From Nocardioides acrostichi (GTDB lineage Bacteria; Actinomycetota; Actinomycetes; Propionibacteriales; Nocardioidaceae), in contig NZ_JADIVZ010000003.1 of NCBI RefSeq assembly GCF_015319165.1, positions 354,366 through 418,365 on the forward strand: a DNA stretch of 64,000 nt, given 5' to 3'. Every line of letters starts with the position of its first letter. The first letter of the stretch is position 1. Below are positions 8,122 through 16,724 of the stretch, piece after piece. The translations under genes were made by a program, and so were the position numbers. The notes beneath the pieces are model-generated. The model saw only the letters and a program-made list of their open reading frames with translations. It made no database searches and had not been told where the DNA came from.

Positions 8122-9081
8122 ATGCAGTCCGTAGCAGTGATCGTGCAGGACGGCGCCGAGCCCTTCGGCCTGGGCGCTCTGGTCGAGGTCTGGGGCGAGC
8201 CGTGCCACCCTGGCGAGGATCTGCCCACCTTCGACTTCCGCGTCTGCACACCGCGTCCCGGTCGGGTGCGCGGGCGATCGGCGTTCGATCTGCACGTCGA
8301 CCTCGGTCTCGACGCGGCCGCTGACGCCGACCTGGTGTGCATCAGTCCCACGTACGACTTCCTCGAGCACGACCCCGCGGTGATGGAGCTGATCCGTTCC
8401 ACCCACGACCGCGGCGCCTATCTCTTCGCCCACTGCACCGCCTCCTTCGAACTCGCCGAGGCAGGGATCCTCGACGGGCGGGAGGCGACGACCCACTGGC
8501 GCCACACCGCCAAGATGGCACACCTCTACCCGCACGTGCTGGTGCGGCCCGACGTCCTCTACGTCCACGACGGCACCGTGCTCACGGGCGCCGGCAGTGC
8601 CGCCGCGCTCGACGCCTCGCTGCACCTGATGCGCGACGAGTTCGGCGCCCGCGCCGCAGCCGGCACCGCGCGCCGCATCGTCATCCCACCGCACCGCGAC
8701 GGTGGGCAGGCGCAGTTCGTGGCCCGGCCGATCCCCGACTGCGAGGCGGAGACCCTCGGGCCGGTGCTCGCGTGGGCGGTCGAGCACCTGGCCGACGACC
8801 TCGGAGTCGAGGTGCTCGCGCGGCAGGCGCTCATGTCACCGCGCACCTTCGCCCGCCGCTTCCGCGACGAGACCGGCACCACCCCGCATGCCTGGGTCAC
8901 CCGGCAGCGCGTCGCCGCTGCGGAGGAACTGCTCGAACAGACCGATCAGCCCGTGGAGTGGATCGCCCGCCGTGTCGGCTTCGGCCATGCCGCCACCCTG
9001 CGCCAGCACTTCGCGCGCGAGCGCGGCGTCAGTCCGCAGGCGTACCGGCGCCAGTTCTCCTGCGTCGAGGACGCCGGCTGA
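8122..9081 (+). CDS. GlxA/AdpA-like AraC-family transcriptional regulator with DJ-1/PfpI domain
   Basis: Transcription factor of 319 residues. Residues 1 to about 185 form a DJ-1/PfpI (class I glutamine amidotransferase-like) sensor domain, including the nucleophile-elbow-like LFAHCTASFELAEAG and the later TGAGSAAALDASLHL. Residues about 205-310 are a tandem AraC-type helix-turn-helix (LARQALMSPRTFARRF and IARRVGFGHAATLRQHF). The architecture is that of GlxA/FtrA and of the streptomycete pleiotropic regulator AdpA, though shorter than AdpA. ATG 8122 is preceded by the palindromic site at 8095-8110, which suggests autoregulation. Target genes cannot be told from this window beyond the divergent small membrane protein. 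Confidence 0.9.
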   Translation: MQSVAVIVQDGAEPFGLGALVEVWGEPCHPGEDLPTFDFRVCTPRPGRVRGRSAFDLHVDLGLDAAADADLVCISPTYDFLEHDPAVMELIRSTHDRGAYLFAHCTASFELAEAGILDGREATTHWRHTAKMAHLYPHVLVRPDVLYVHDGTVLTGAGSAAALDASLHLMRDEFGARAAAGTARRIVIPPHRDGGQAQFVARPIPDCEAETLGPVLAWAVEHLADDLGVEVLARQALMSPRTFARRFRDETGTTPHAWVTRQRVAAAEELLEQTDQPVEWIARRVGFGHAATLRQHFARERGVSPQAYRRQFSCVEDAG

Positions 9082-9101
9082 TGGAGTCCCTCCCGTCCGG
9101 T

Positions 9102-9832
9102 GGTTGAGCCGGGCGAGGCGCTAGCCGAGTCCCGTGTCGAAACCGGGTGAGGCGGGAGGCGGCGTTGCTTTCAGAGTTGCTGGGTTTCGACGCGCTCGTC
9201 GATTTCGACACGCCTTCGCCTTCGGCATCCGGCGGCTCAATCCACCGGCTGGCGCTCCTCACGGCTCAACCAGCGGTCCGCCGCGGGTGGTTGAGCCGGG
9301 CGAGGCGCTAGCCGAGTCCCGTGTCGAAACCCGGTGAGGCGGGAGGCGGCGTTGCTTTCAGAGTTGCTGGGTTTCGACGCGCTCGTCGCTGGCGCTCCTC
9401 ACGGCTCAACCACCGGCCGGGTGCGGGTGGTTGAGCCGGGCGAGGCGCTAGCCGAGTCCCGTGTCGAAACCCGGTGAGGCGGGAGGGGGCGCTGTCTTCA
9501 GAGTTGCTGGGTTTCGACGCGCTCGTCGATTTCGACACGCCTTCGCCTTCGGCATCCGGCGGCTCAATCCACCGGCTGGCGCTCCTCACGGCTCAACCAC
9601 CGGTCCGCCGCGGGTGGTTGAGCCGGGCGAGGCGCTAGCCGAGTCCCGTGTCGAAACCGGGTGAGGCGGGAGGGGGCGCTGTCTTCAGAGTTGCTGGGTT
9701 TCGACGCGCTCGTCGCTGGCGCTCCTCACGGCTCAACCACCGGCGGGGTGCGGTCGCTGGCGCTCCTCACGGCTCAACCACCGGCGGGGTGCGGTCGCTG
9801 GCGCTCCTCACGGCTCAACCACCGGCACGAGC
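9102..9832. repeat. Four tandem copies of the inverted-repeat element plus partial arms
   Basis: The 726-bp gap between the regulator and the AMP-ligase gene is made of four complete elements with left arms at 9102-9144, 9289-9331, 9429-9471 and 9616-9658. Each is followed by a core of about 38 bases (GTGAGGCGGGAGG... TTCAGAGTTGCTG) and a right arm starting at 9183, 9370, 9510 and 9697. Copies 1 and 3 carry another element variant nested in the right arm. Two extra truncated right arms with a 41-bp period (9751-9791 and 9792-9832) follow, the second running into the AMP-ligase gene. Confidence 0.9.
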
Positions 9833-11103
9833 GCTCTCAGGTCGTCGCGCAGCACCTTGCCGGTCAGTGTGCGGGGCAGATCGTCGAGGTGCAGCCAGGT
9901 CTTGGGGCGCTTGGGTGGGGCGAGCCGCTCCCGGGCCCAGGCGTCCAGGGCATCGACGGCGGCTGTACCCACGACGGCCGCGCAGACGCGCTGACCCCAG
10001 CGGTCGTCGTCGACCCCGAACACGGCGACGTCGACCACGTCGTCGTGCTCGCGCAGGGTGTGCTCGACCTCGAGCGGGTAGACGTTGACGCCTCCGGAGA
10101 TGATGAGATCCTCGCGGCGTCCGTCGAGGTAGAGGTAGCCGTCGTCGTCGAGTCGGCCGAGGTCGCCCACGGTGAAGGCCGGGCCGTCGTCGGTGTCGCG
10201 CCAGGCGGCCGCGGTCTTGTCGGGGGCACCGAAGTACTCGAAGCGGGCGTAGTCGGGCACCGCGCACCAGATGGTGCCGTCGTCGTCGGTGCTCAGGGTG
10301 CGGCCCGGGCGGGCCCGGCCCACCGTGCCGGGCCGCTCCAGCCACTCCTCGGAGCGGCAGGCGGTGAACTGGCCCTCGGTCGAGCCGTAGAACTCCCACG
10401 TCGAGCCGTCGGGGAAGGCCTCGATGAGCCGGCGCTTCACCTCGGCGGGGCACGGCGCGCCCGCGTGCGCGACCAGCCGGAACGAGGAGAGGTCGGGGGT
10501 GCCGGCGTCGTGCCAGTGAGTGAAGAGCCGTTGGAGGTGAGCCGGCACGCAGAACATCGACGTCGGCCGGTGCTCGACGATGGCCGCGGTGTGCCGCGCT
10601 GCGTCGAAGGTGCCCGGCAGCGCCACGCGCCCCCCGGCCAGCGCCGTGCCCATCGCGAACCGCAGCGGCGCGGAGTGGTACAGCGGACTCAGCACGAGGT
10701 TGACGTCGTCGGCGGCGAATCCCCACACCGCGCGCTCATCGGCGATGAGCGCTCGCGCCGAGGCATCGTCGAGCACTCCGCTGCTCACGCCCTTGGGTAC
10801 GCCCGTGGTGCCGCTCGTGCAGTGCATCGGACGAGCACGGGGCAGCCAGGCGTCGGGGTGGGTCTGTGGGGTTCCGGTTGGTCGCACCCGCTCCGCCAGG
10901 GAGCCGAGCGCATCCTCGTCGGTGACCACGAGGGCGGGGTCGAGCGGGGTGAGGATGCGTGCGCGCTCGTGCGTGGTCAGCCGGGGGTCGAGGGGGATGG
11001 GGTACACGCCGCGTGCGAGCAGGGCCATCACCGTGTCGAGATAGGCCGCCGACGGCGCCACGAGCAGCGCGACCCGGTCGCCCTGCTCCAGTTCGATCCT
11101 CAC
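9808..11103 (-). CDS. Class I adenylate-forming enzyme (short AMP-dependent acyl-CoA ligase-like)
   Basis: Predicted carboxylate-activating enzyme that forms an acyl-adenylate from ATP, probably followed by CoA transfer. Motifs in order: P-loop TSGTTGVPKG, YGSTEGQ, GDLGRLDDDGYLYLDGR, and the C-terminal catalytic Lys in TLTGKVLRDDL. At 431 residues it is shorter than the usual 500-550. The first 50-100 residues of a typical acyl-CoA ligase are missing, while the C-terminal lid is present. The start is GTG 11101-11103, overlapping the upstream stop by GTGA and so translationally coupled. The last residues (VVEP) and the stop come from a repeat-element arm. The substrate is unknown. Confidence 0.85.
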   Translation of the reverse strand: MRIELEQGDRVALLVAPSAAYLDTVMALLARGVYPIPLDPRLTTHERARILTPLDPALVVTDEDALGSLAERVRPTGTPQTHPDAWLPRARPMHCTSGTTGVPKGVSSGVLDDASARALIADERAVWGFAADDVNLVLSPLYHSAPLRFAMGTALAGGRVALPGTFDAARHTAAIVEHRPTSMFCVPAHLQRLFTHWHDAGTPDLSSFRLVAHAGAPCPAEVKRRLIEAFPDGSTWEFYGSTEGQFTACRSEEWLERPGTVGRARPGRTLSTDDDGTIWCAVPDYARFEYFGAPDKTAAAWRDTDDGPAFTVGDLGRLDDDGYLYLDGRREDLIISGGVNVYPLEVEHTLREHDDVVDVAVFGVDDDRWGQRVCAAVVGTAAVDALDAWARERLAPPKRPKTWLHLDDLPRTLTGKVLRDDLRALVPVVEP

Positions 11104-12251
11104 GGCGCAGTCACCCCCGGCCCCAGCATCACCTCGACGCCCAGCCACGTGGCCAGGTCCTCCAGCTCGGTGTGGACGGCGCGGCGCACGGCCGCGCTCC
11201 ACGGCTGGCCGCTCGGACCGCCCGCCGTCGCGGGGAGGCGATCCTCGTGCACGGCGTCGACGCGCAGCACGCCCTCGCCCACCTCGGCAGTGGCGTCGAC
11301 CTTGCCGATGAGGTCGCACCCGTGCAAGACGGGCATCGCCCAGTAGCCGAAGCGGCGCTGGGCGACCGGCTTGTACATCTCGAGCTGGTAGTCGAACCCG
11401 AACAGCTGCTCCATGCGGGTGCGGTCGAAGAGCAGCTGGTCGAGCGGGGAGAGGATCGCGGTGCGGCCCTCGAAGGGGTCCGCGTGCTCGTCGAGGTAGC
11501 GCGGGTCGACCCGCCAGCGGCCCTTCACGCCCTCGACCACCGCGGGTTCGCCCACCTCGCCCACGTGGTTCGGCTCGACCGGCGTGGCCGCGGCCCTCGC
11601 GCGAGCGATGCCGAGCGCGGCCAGGCGGCGTCGTCCGCGCTCGGCGAGCGCCTCGGCCAGCGGCACCGGCTCGTCGTCGGGGAAGACGCGCTCGGCCAGA
11701 TCCCACAACCGGTGTCGGCCCTCCCGGCCGACGACGGCCACCTCGCCCCGACCGGACATGAGGTCGAGCAGCTTGAGCACCGACTTGTCGTTGCTCCATC
11801 CCGAGGAGCGCCACGGGTTGACGATCGTGCGAGGCAGCGCGGAGGCCGGCAGCGGACCCTCTTGGCGCAGCGTCTCGAGCACGTCGCGCCGGCACGCGTC
11901 GTTGTCGTCGACCCAGGCGGCCAGCCGGTGCTGCCACTCCTTGCCGTCGTCGCCCGGCCAGGCCGCCATCTCGGCGGTGTAGAGCGCGAGGTCGGCCGCC
12001 GGGCGGGCTCGCATGTCGAGCTCGAGCAGGCGTCCGCTCTCGAGCAGGACCGCGAGCTCGTCGCGGTCGTAGACCGAGCCCAGTCGGCTCCACAGCAGCA
12101 GATCGGCGTGGGGTGCGATCACCTGGGTGGGGTCGAGCTGGAGCATCGTGAGGTGCTCGACCACGGCCTCGACGTCGGTGGGGCGGGGGTGGCACAGCAA
12201 CTGGGCGCGCACGGCCACGCGACGTGCGTGCTCGGGGCTCAGCTCGTGCAC
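11100..12251 (-). CDS. Winged-helix DNA-binding protein, YcaQ/AlkZ-like DNA glycosylase superfamily
   Basis: A 383-residue protein of the HTH_42 (YcaQ/AlkZ) superfamily, whose studied members unhook DNA crosslinks or excise alkylated bases. Family landmarks are LLCHPRPTDVEAVVEHLTMLQLDPTQVIAPHADLLLWSRLG near the N-terminus, and ILSPLDQLLFDRTRMEQLFGFDYQLEMYKPVAQRRFGYWAMPVL near the C-terminus (this region is near-diagnostic). I chose GTG 12249-12251, giving MHELSPEHARRVAVRAQLL. It overlaps the upstream SRPBCC gene by 13 bp. Glycosylase activity is inferred from family membership only; many members are untested. Confidence 0.8.
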   Translation of the reverse strand: MHELSPEHARRVAVRAQLLCHPRPTDVEAVVEHLTMLQLDPTQVIAPHADLLLWSRLGSVYDRDELAVLLESGRLLELDMRARPAADLALYTAEMAAWPGDDGKEWQHRLAAWVDDNDACRRDVLETLRQEGPLPASALPRTIVNPWRSSGWSNDKSVLKLLDLMSGRGEVAVVGREGRHRLWDLAERVFPDDEPVPLAEALAERGRRRLAALGIARARAAATPVEPNHVGEVGEPAVVEGVKGRWRVDPRYLDEHADPFEGRTAILSPLDQLLFDRTRMEQLFGFDYQLEMYKPVAQRRFGYWAMPVLHGCDLIGKVDATAEVGEGVLRVDAVHEDRLPATAGGPSGQPWSAAVRRAVHTELEDLATWLGVEVMLGPGVTAP

Positions 12252-12742
12252 GGTGCTGCTGCGCTGCGCGGGTAGCCGCGGCGCACGGTGCGGTCGAGGA
12301 TGCCCAGCGTGCCGCGCAACGCGGCCTCGGAGACGACCGGGAAGATGCCGGATGCCGCCCAGTCGGGGTGGATCTCGGACCAGTCGTAGAACGACGTGAC
12401 CAGCGTGCCGCCGTCCCGAGGCTCCAGGCGGTAGCCGTACACGTGGCCCAAAGGCGGGCGGATGGTGCCGAGGATGGTCCACGAGATGAGTCGATCCGCC
12501 TCGTAGTCGCCGATGACGACCTCGACGTCGTAGCGCCCCATCTGCGGCAGGTCGCCCAGAGACTCGCGATCCATGTGCACCACGAAGGTGTCGCCGACAG
12601 CCGAGACGCGCTCTCCGGAGGCGTCTTGGAGCATGCCCGTGGCGTCGATCGCGACGTGACCCTGGGGGTCGCGCAAGACCGCGAAGACGTCGTGCGGTTC
12701 GGCTTCGACGAGCCGACTGACCTCGATGCGGGACTCGCTCAT
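12239..12742 (-). CDS. SRPBCC-family (polyketide cyclase/START-like) protein
   Basis: A 167-residue helix-grip (SRPBCC) protein with no signal peptide or membrane segment, so presumably cytoplasmic. The N-terminus (IEVSRLVEAEPHDVFAVLRDPQGHVAIDATG) is the usual SRPBCC opening. The C-terminal helix starts near GTLGILDRTV, preceded by TLVTSFYDWSEI. Such proteins bind small hydrophobic ligands, and the ligand is unknown here. ATG 12740-12742 is chosen because the domain begins at once. It lies 35 bp downstream of the receiver-protein gene and overlaps the winged-helix gene, so all four leftward genes may form one transcript. Confidence 0.8.
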   Translation of the reverse strand: MSESRIEVSRLVEAEPHDVFAVLRDPQGHVAIDATGMLQDASGERVSAVGDTFVVHMDRESLGDLPQMGRYDVEVVIGDYEADRLISWTILGTIRPPLGHVYGYRLEPRDGGTLVTSFYDWSEIHPDWAASGIFPVVSEAALRGTLGILDRTVRRGYPRSAAAPCTS

Positions 12743-12777
12743 CAGGCCATCATGCCGCGTGGTCCAGCGGCTCGACG

Positions 12778-13173
12778 TCAGCCCGTGGCGCCGTGTCCGC
12801 CGCGGCGGTGGGCGACGCTCGCGACGGCCGCCTCGAGCTGATCGGCGGTGAACGGCTTGGCGAGCACGTGGTCGACGCCGGCCTCGTGGGCGGGGTGGCG
12901 CTCGGGGGTGGCGGTCACCATCAGCACGGGCAGGTCGCTCAGGCCGAGGTCGTCGCGGATGCGGCGGGCGAGTCCGAGGCCGTCGAGGCGCGGCATCGCC
13001 CAGTCGAGCACCACGAGGTCGAAGCCCGGTGCCTGCGGCCGCGCCTCCTCGCGCAGGATCGCGATCGCTGCGAGCCCGTCGGGGGCCGGATGTGCCTCGT
13101 GCCCGGCGTCGCCGAGCACCAGGCACATGAGCATGCTGATGTCGGGATCGTCTTCCACGACCAGGATGCGCAT
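12778..13173 (-). CDS. Stand-alone response-regulator receiver domain protein
   Basis: A 131-residue CheY-like receiver with no output domain. Key residues are visible: acidic pair EDD (residues 7-9), phosphoacceptor Asp in LVVLDWAMPRLDG (about 56), Thr in MVTATPE (about 86) and Lys in LAKPF (about 106). It ends in a short Gly/His-rich tail. No cognate kinase lies nearby, so it probably takes phosphate from a distant or hybrid kinase and acts by protein contact. ATG 13171-13173 fits the family start MRILVVEDDPDI. Confidence 0.9.
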   Translation of the reverse strand: MRILVVEDDPDISMLMCLVLGDAGHEAHPAPDGLAAIAILREEARPQAPGFDLVVLDWAMPRLDGLGLARRIRDDLGLSDLPVLMVTATPERHPAHEAGVDHVLAKPFTADQLEAAVASVAHRRGGHGATG

Positions 13174-13304
13174 GCCGGTACTCCCGCGAGTCGGGACGGG
13201 GGGACGAGGACTCGCGTCCCCAGTGTCCCACTCCGTCGCCGGTCGTGGTGTGAGGGAGCTGTGAGGAATCGGGGCGATCAGATCGCTCGGTCCTCGGTGC
13301 TGAT

Positions 13305-13341
13305 CGGCCGGTCACCGCCTGAGGCTCGCGGTGACCGGCCG
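13305..13341 (-). terminator. Hairpin terminator of the S8 protease gene
   Basis: Arms CGGCCGGTCACCGC (13305-13318) and GCGGTGACCGGCCG (13328-13341) form a perfect 14-bp stem with a 9-base loop, 17 bp beyond the protease stop codon at 13358. No U-tract follows. Confidence 0.7.
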
Positions 13342-13357
13342 CGATCCGGACTCCGGG

Positions 13358-15277
13358 TCAGCGGCGTCGCACCGAGGTGGCGTCGAGGAACACCACGCGG
13401 CCGTTGACCGAGTCGCTGTCGATCGTGTCGGGGTCGCTCACCGAGTAGTCGCCGGTGACCTCGATCGTGTATCGACCGGGGGCGAGACCCTTGAGCAGTG
13501 CGGTGGCGGTGCCGTGGGCGTAGCCGACGTCGGTGGTGGTCGCACCGACCTCGCGCCCGTCGGCGTCGAACACCGTGGCGGTGTACCGGGCGAGGTTGGC
13601 CGCCGTGCCCGGGGTCGGGTAGACGAGCACGACCTTCAGGGCATCGGCACGACGTCCGACCCGCACGTCGTGCTGGGCGGTGTAGCTGCCGCCGAGGGTG
13701 ACCGGGTCGGCGTCGCTCTGCCACTGGTCGGAGCGCAGCACGACCCAGGGATCCTGCCGCTGGAGGCGTTTCGTGGCGCGCGCGAAGGCACGGTGGATCG
13801 CCGTGCTCAACCGCTGCCCTTGCTTGCCTCGCACCAGCGACACCGCCCGGTCGAGGTTCACGTGGCCGTAGCCGACCTGATAGGAGTTCAGCCGCTTGCC
13901 GTCGGCCAGCACCGGGCTCGCGGTGGCCTTGAGGGCGTCGATGACCTGGCGGGCGGTGAGCCGCTTGTTGGCCTGCTTCAGCACGGCGGCCGCGCCGGCG
14001 ATGTGCGGAGAGGCCATGGAGGTGCCGGACGCCGAGGTGTTGCCGTGGTCGGGGCAGGGGCCGATGACCGTGCCCGTGGAGTCGCAACTGGAGGAGATGT
14101 CGACGCCGGGAGCCATGATGTCGGGCTGCGTCAGGCCGACGCGGTCGCCGCGGAAGACGGTGTGGCCGTCGTCGCCGATGGGTCGTGCGGTGCCGTTGTC
14201 GAAGAGCAGGCCGTTGGAGGAGAAGTCGCCCCGCACGCGGTCGACGCTGCCGGCGGCCACCGAGATCACCCACGGCGCCTGGTTGAAGGGGCTCACGCTG
14301 GCCTCGGCGTCACCGGAGCCGGAGTTCCCGGCGGCGAAGACGACCACGACGCCCCGCTTCGCGACGGCCTTGGTCGCCACGTTGACGGGGTCGAGCGGGT
14401 CGTACTGCCGGAAGCTGTTGCCCCACGAGTTGTTGATGACGTCGATGCCGAGCAGGTCGGGCTGGTCGAGGATGTAGTCGAACGCCGTGACCACGGCCGT
14501 GGTGGTGATGACCGCGCCGATCGCGAAGCAGGCGAGGTCGGCATCGGGCGCGACGCCGAGCTGGTCGGGGCTCTCGGTGCCGTCGGCCGCGATGATGCCG
14601 GCGACGTGCGTGCCGTGCCCGCTGCCGAGGTCGGTGTTGTCGTAGGGGGTGTCCGAGACGGGAACCTCGATCGTCGGGTCGGTGCCCGCGTTGACGTACT
14701 CGGGGCTGACCAGGGTGACGTTGTGCACGACGTGGTCGGCGAGGTCGGGGTGGGTGGCGTCGCAACCGGAGTCGATGACGCCGACGGTGACGCCCTGGCC
14801 GGTCAGGCCTCGGCTGCGCAGCCCCTCGGCCGCCTTCGTCGACGACGACACGGCGTTGGACGACGTGGTGTCCTCGTAGCGCAGCACCTCGTCGGGGTAG
14901 ACGTCGAGGCCGACGCCGCTCGTGACCACGCGGGTCATGGCGGCGACCGGTCCCTCGACGACGGCCAGCGGCAGCGCGTCCATCGGGTCCACCTTCAGCC
15001 CCAGCGCCTCGAGGGCGTCGACCTGGCTGGTGGTCGGCACGGAGTCCAGGCGCACGATCGCCCGGCCGGTCTCGGTGCCCGAGGCCAGGAGTCGGGAGAG
15101 GCCCGGAAGGCCGGCGGTGTCGACGCGCGCGGCGCCGGACCCGGCTGCGGACCAGGCTGCGGGGCTGGCGGTCGGCAGGGCTGTCGCGTTGGCGGCACCG
15201 AGGGTGGAGGTGCCCACGAGCGCGGCGGTGGCCAGGCCTGCGCAGGTCAGCGAGGCGAGGCGGCGGAGCGAGGTCAT
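13358..15277 (-). CDS. Secreted S8 (subtilisin-like) serine protease
   Basis: Exported endopeptidase of 639 residues. Residues 1 to about 32 are a signal peptide (MTSLRRLASLTCAGLATAAL, Ala-rich cleavage region). Residues about 70-135 look like an inhibitor_I9-type propeptide (RAIVRLDSVPTTSQVDALEALG). The catalytic triad is complete: Asp169 (GVIDSGCD), His221 (HGTHVAG) and Ser420 (SGTSMASPHIAG), with the oxyanion Asn318 (AAGNSG). About 190 residues of beta-rich sequence follow (pre-peptidase C-terminal-like, ending TSVRRR). It is monocistronic between its own hairpin and a divergent promoter region shared with the GH114-like gene. Confidence 0.93.
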   Translation of the reverse strand: MTSLRRLASLTCAGLATAALVGTSTLGAANATALPTASPAAWSAAGSGAARVDTAGLPGLSRLLASGTETGRAIVRLDSVPTTSQVDALEALGLKVDPMDALPLAVVEGPVAAMTRVVTSGVGLDVYPDEVLRYEDTTSSNAVSSSTKAAEGLRSRGLTGQGVTVGVIDSGCDATHPDLADHVVHNVTLVSPEYVNAGTDPTIEVPVSDTPYDNTDLGSGHGTHVAGIIAADGTESPDQLGVAPDADLACFAIGAVITTTAVVTAFDYILDQPDLLGIDVINNSWGNSFRQYDPLDPVNVATKAVAKRGVVVVFAAGNSGSGDAEASVSPFNQAPWVISVAAGSVDRVRGDFSSNGLLFDNGTARPIGDDGHTVFRGDRVGLTQPDIMAPGVDISSSCDSTGTVIGPCPDHGNTSASGTSMASPHIAGAAAVLKQANKRLTARQVIDALKATASPVLADGKRLNSYQVGYGHVNLDRAVSLVRGKQGQRLSTAIHRAFARATKRLQRQDPWVVLRSDQWQSDADPVTLGGSYTAQHDVRVGRRADALKVVLVYPTPGTAANLARYTATVFDADGREVGATTTDVGYAHGTATALLKGLAPGRYTIEVTGDYSVSDPDTIDSDSVNGRVVFLDATSVRRR

Positions 15278-15280
15278 GGT

Positions 15281-15317
15281 GGCCTAACGGTCGGGGAGGG
15301 GAACGTTTGGCCTAACG
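15281..15317. promoter_or_regulatory. Direct repeat in the divergent promoter region
   Basis: GGCCTAACG occurs at 15281-15289 and 15309-15317, 28 bp apart, in the 100-bp gap between the divergent S8 protease and GH114-like genes, both of which encode exported proteins. It may be a regulator-binding pair, or chance. There is no other support. Confidence 0.25.
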
Positions 15318-15377
15318 CTCGTCCCCGCGGGAGGGTTACGGCGTTCCTGACCACTGCTGCGGTGGCATCCTGGCGCC

Positions 15378-16148
15378 ATGCGCAGGAGGGCGATGCAGAT
15401 CGCGATCGGGATGACCGCCGTGGTGGCGCTGGCCTGGAGCGGGTCGGCGTCCGCACTGGAGGCGTTGCCGTCAGACACGAACGTCGACTACCAGCTCGGC
15501 GGTGCCGCCGGACCCGACGACGGCGTCGGCATCGTCGTTCGCGACCGCTCGGAGGCGCCGGCCGACGGTCTGGTCAACGTCTGCTACGTCAACGGCTTCC
15601 AGACCCAACCCGACCAGAAGCGGTTCTGGCGGCACCGGTGGAGCCTCGTGCTGAAGAGGGACGGCAAGCCGGTCGTCGACTCCGCATGGGGCGAGTGGCT
15701 GCTCGACCTGCGCACGGAGAAGAAGCGGCAGCGCCTGGCCGCGATCATGGGCGGCTGGACCCAGGGCTGCGCCGACGATGGCTACGACGCGGTCGAGTAC
15801 GACAACCTCGACTCCTACTCGCGCAGCCACGGCCTGCTCACCCCTCGTCAGGCCAAGAGGTACGCGCACCTGCTCGTCGACGGCGCACACGACGCGGGAC
15901 TGCTCGCCGGGCAGAAGAACCGGGCCGGCTGGGACGGCACCGTGGTCGGCTACGACTTCGCCGTGGCCGAGGAGTGCGGACGCTACGACGAGTGCACCGA
16001 CTACACCGACCACTACGGCGACCAGGTGCTCGCCGTCGAGTACCGGCGCCCGGACTTCACGAGAACCTGCGATGCCATCGGCGCCGACGTGCCCGTCGTC
16101 CTGCGCGACCGCGACCTCACCCCCGACGGCGTCCACGCCTACTGCTGA
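15378..16148 (+). CDS. Secreted endo-alpha-1,4-polygalactosaminidase-like protein (GH114 / DUF297)
   Basis: A 256-residue exported protein. The first 26 residues are a signal peptide (MRRRAMQIAIGMTAVVALAW, cleavage after ASA). The mature part is a short TIM-barrel of the GH114 family, whose characterised members cut alpha-1,4-linked galactosamine polymers. Supporting motifs are VCYVNGFQTQ near the start, GYDAVEYDNLDSY (family pattern G-F/Y-D-G-hydrophobic-x-x-D-N-x-D-S/G-Y, with the likely catalytic acids) and YGDQVLAVEYR. An internal ATG follows five codons later. The substrate in this organism is unknown; exopolysaccharide degradation is inference. Confidence 0.8.
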   Translation: MRRRAMQIAIGMTAVVALAWSGSASALEALPSDTNVDYQLGGAAGPDDGVGIVVRDRSEAPADGLVNVCYVNGFQTQPDQKRFWRHRWSLVLKRDGKPVVDSAWGEWLLDLRTEKKRQRLAAIMGGWTQGCADDGYDAVEYDNLDSYSRSHGLLTPRQAKRYAHLLVDGAHDAGLLAGQKNRAGWDGTVVGYDFAVAEECGRYDECTDYTDHYGDQVLAVEYRRPDFTRTCDAIGADVPVVLRDRDLTPDGVHAYC

Positions 16149-16176
16149 GGCACTCTCGTGATGGGGATTGCTCGGC

Positions 16177-16713
16177 CTAGGACGACGACTGCCGGGCGCG
16201 GTAGGCGGCCACGGCGTTGCGATTGCCGCAGGTGACCGAGCAGAACCGTCGTGACCGGTTGCGACTGAGGTCGAGCACGATGCCGTCGCAGTCGTCGTCG
16301 GCGCACACCCCGAGACGCGACATCTCGTCGATGCGGATGACGTCGATCATGGCCATCGCGGTCTCGACCAGGATGCGGGTGGAGAGTGGGGCCTCGGCGG
16401 GAACGGCGTGCACGTGCCAGTCGAAGTCGCCGTGCCGGACCAGCTGAGGCACCGCCTGCGCCTCGGCGAGCATCTCGTTGACCAGGACGACCGCCTCGTC
16501 GCGGTCGGCACGGAGCAGGGCGTCGAGGCGGCCGCGGAGGCCGCGGATCTCGGCCAACTCCTCGTCGGTGCGGTCGTGACGACCGGAGTAGCTGAAGCGA
16601 GAGTAGAAGTCGGCCAGATCGTCGGGGGTGGTGAGGCTGTCGGGATCCTGAGCGGTGTTGGCCAGGTCGACCGCGGCCTGGAGCCCCACCTCGACGTCAT
16701 GGGCGAATACCAT
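16177..16713 (-). CDS. ABATE/CGNR zinc-finger transcriptional regulator
   Basis: A 178-residue predicted transcription factor. Residues 1 to about 125 are the ABATE (putative stress-sensing) domain. The C-terminus is the CGNR zinc finger, with four Cys in CADDDC and FCSVTCGNRNAVAAYRARQ, the diagnostic CGNR motif. It is divergent from an EamA transporter. A 17-bp palindrome lies 12 bp upstream of its ATG (16711-16713) and overlaps the presumed transporter promoter. This is the usual layout for a local repressor controlling itself and the transporter. Confidence 0.9.
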   Translation of the reverse strand: MVFAHDVEVGLQAAVDLANTAQDPDSLTTPDDLADFYSRFSYSGRHDRTDEELAEIRGLRGRLDALLRADRDEAVVLVNEMLAEAQAVPQLVRHGDFDWHVHAVPAEAPLSTRILVETAMAMIDVIRIDEMSRLGVCADDDCDGIVLDLSRNRSRRFCSVTCGNRNAVAAYRARQSSS

Positions 16714-16724
16714 GTTGACAGGTT

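Noticed and set aside
9134..9664. Short frames beginning MSKPGEAGGG in the element array
   Set aside because: Same frame repeated in each element copy. A peptide encoded by the element cannot be excluded, but nothing supports expression.
9808..13173. Biosynthetic gene cluster signal (AMP-ligase plus SRPBCC cyclase-like protein)
   Set aside because: No carrier protein, ketosynthase or condensation domain lies nearby.
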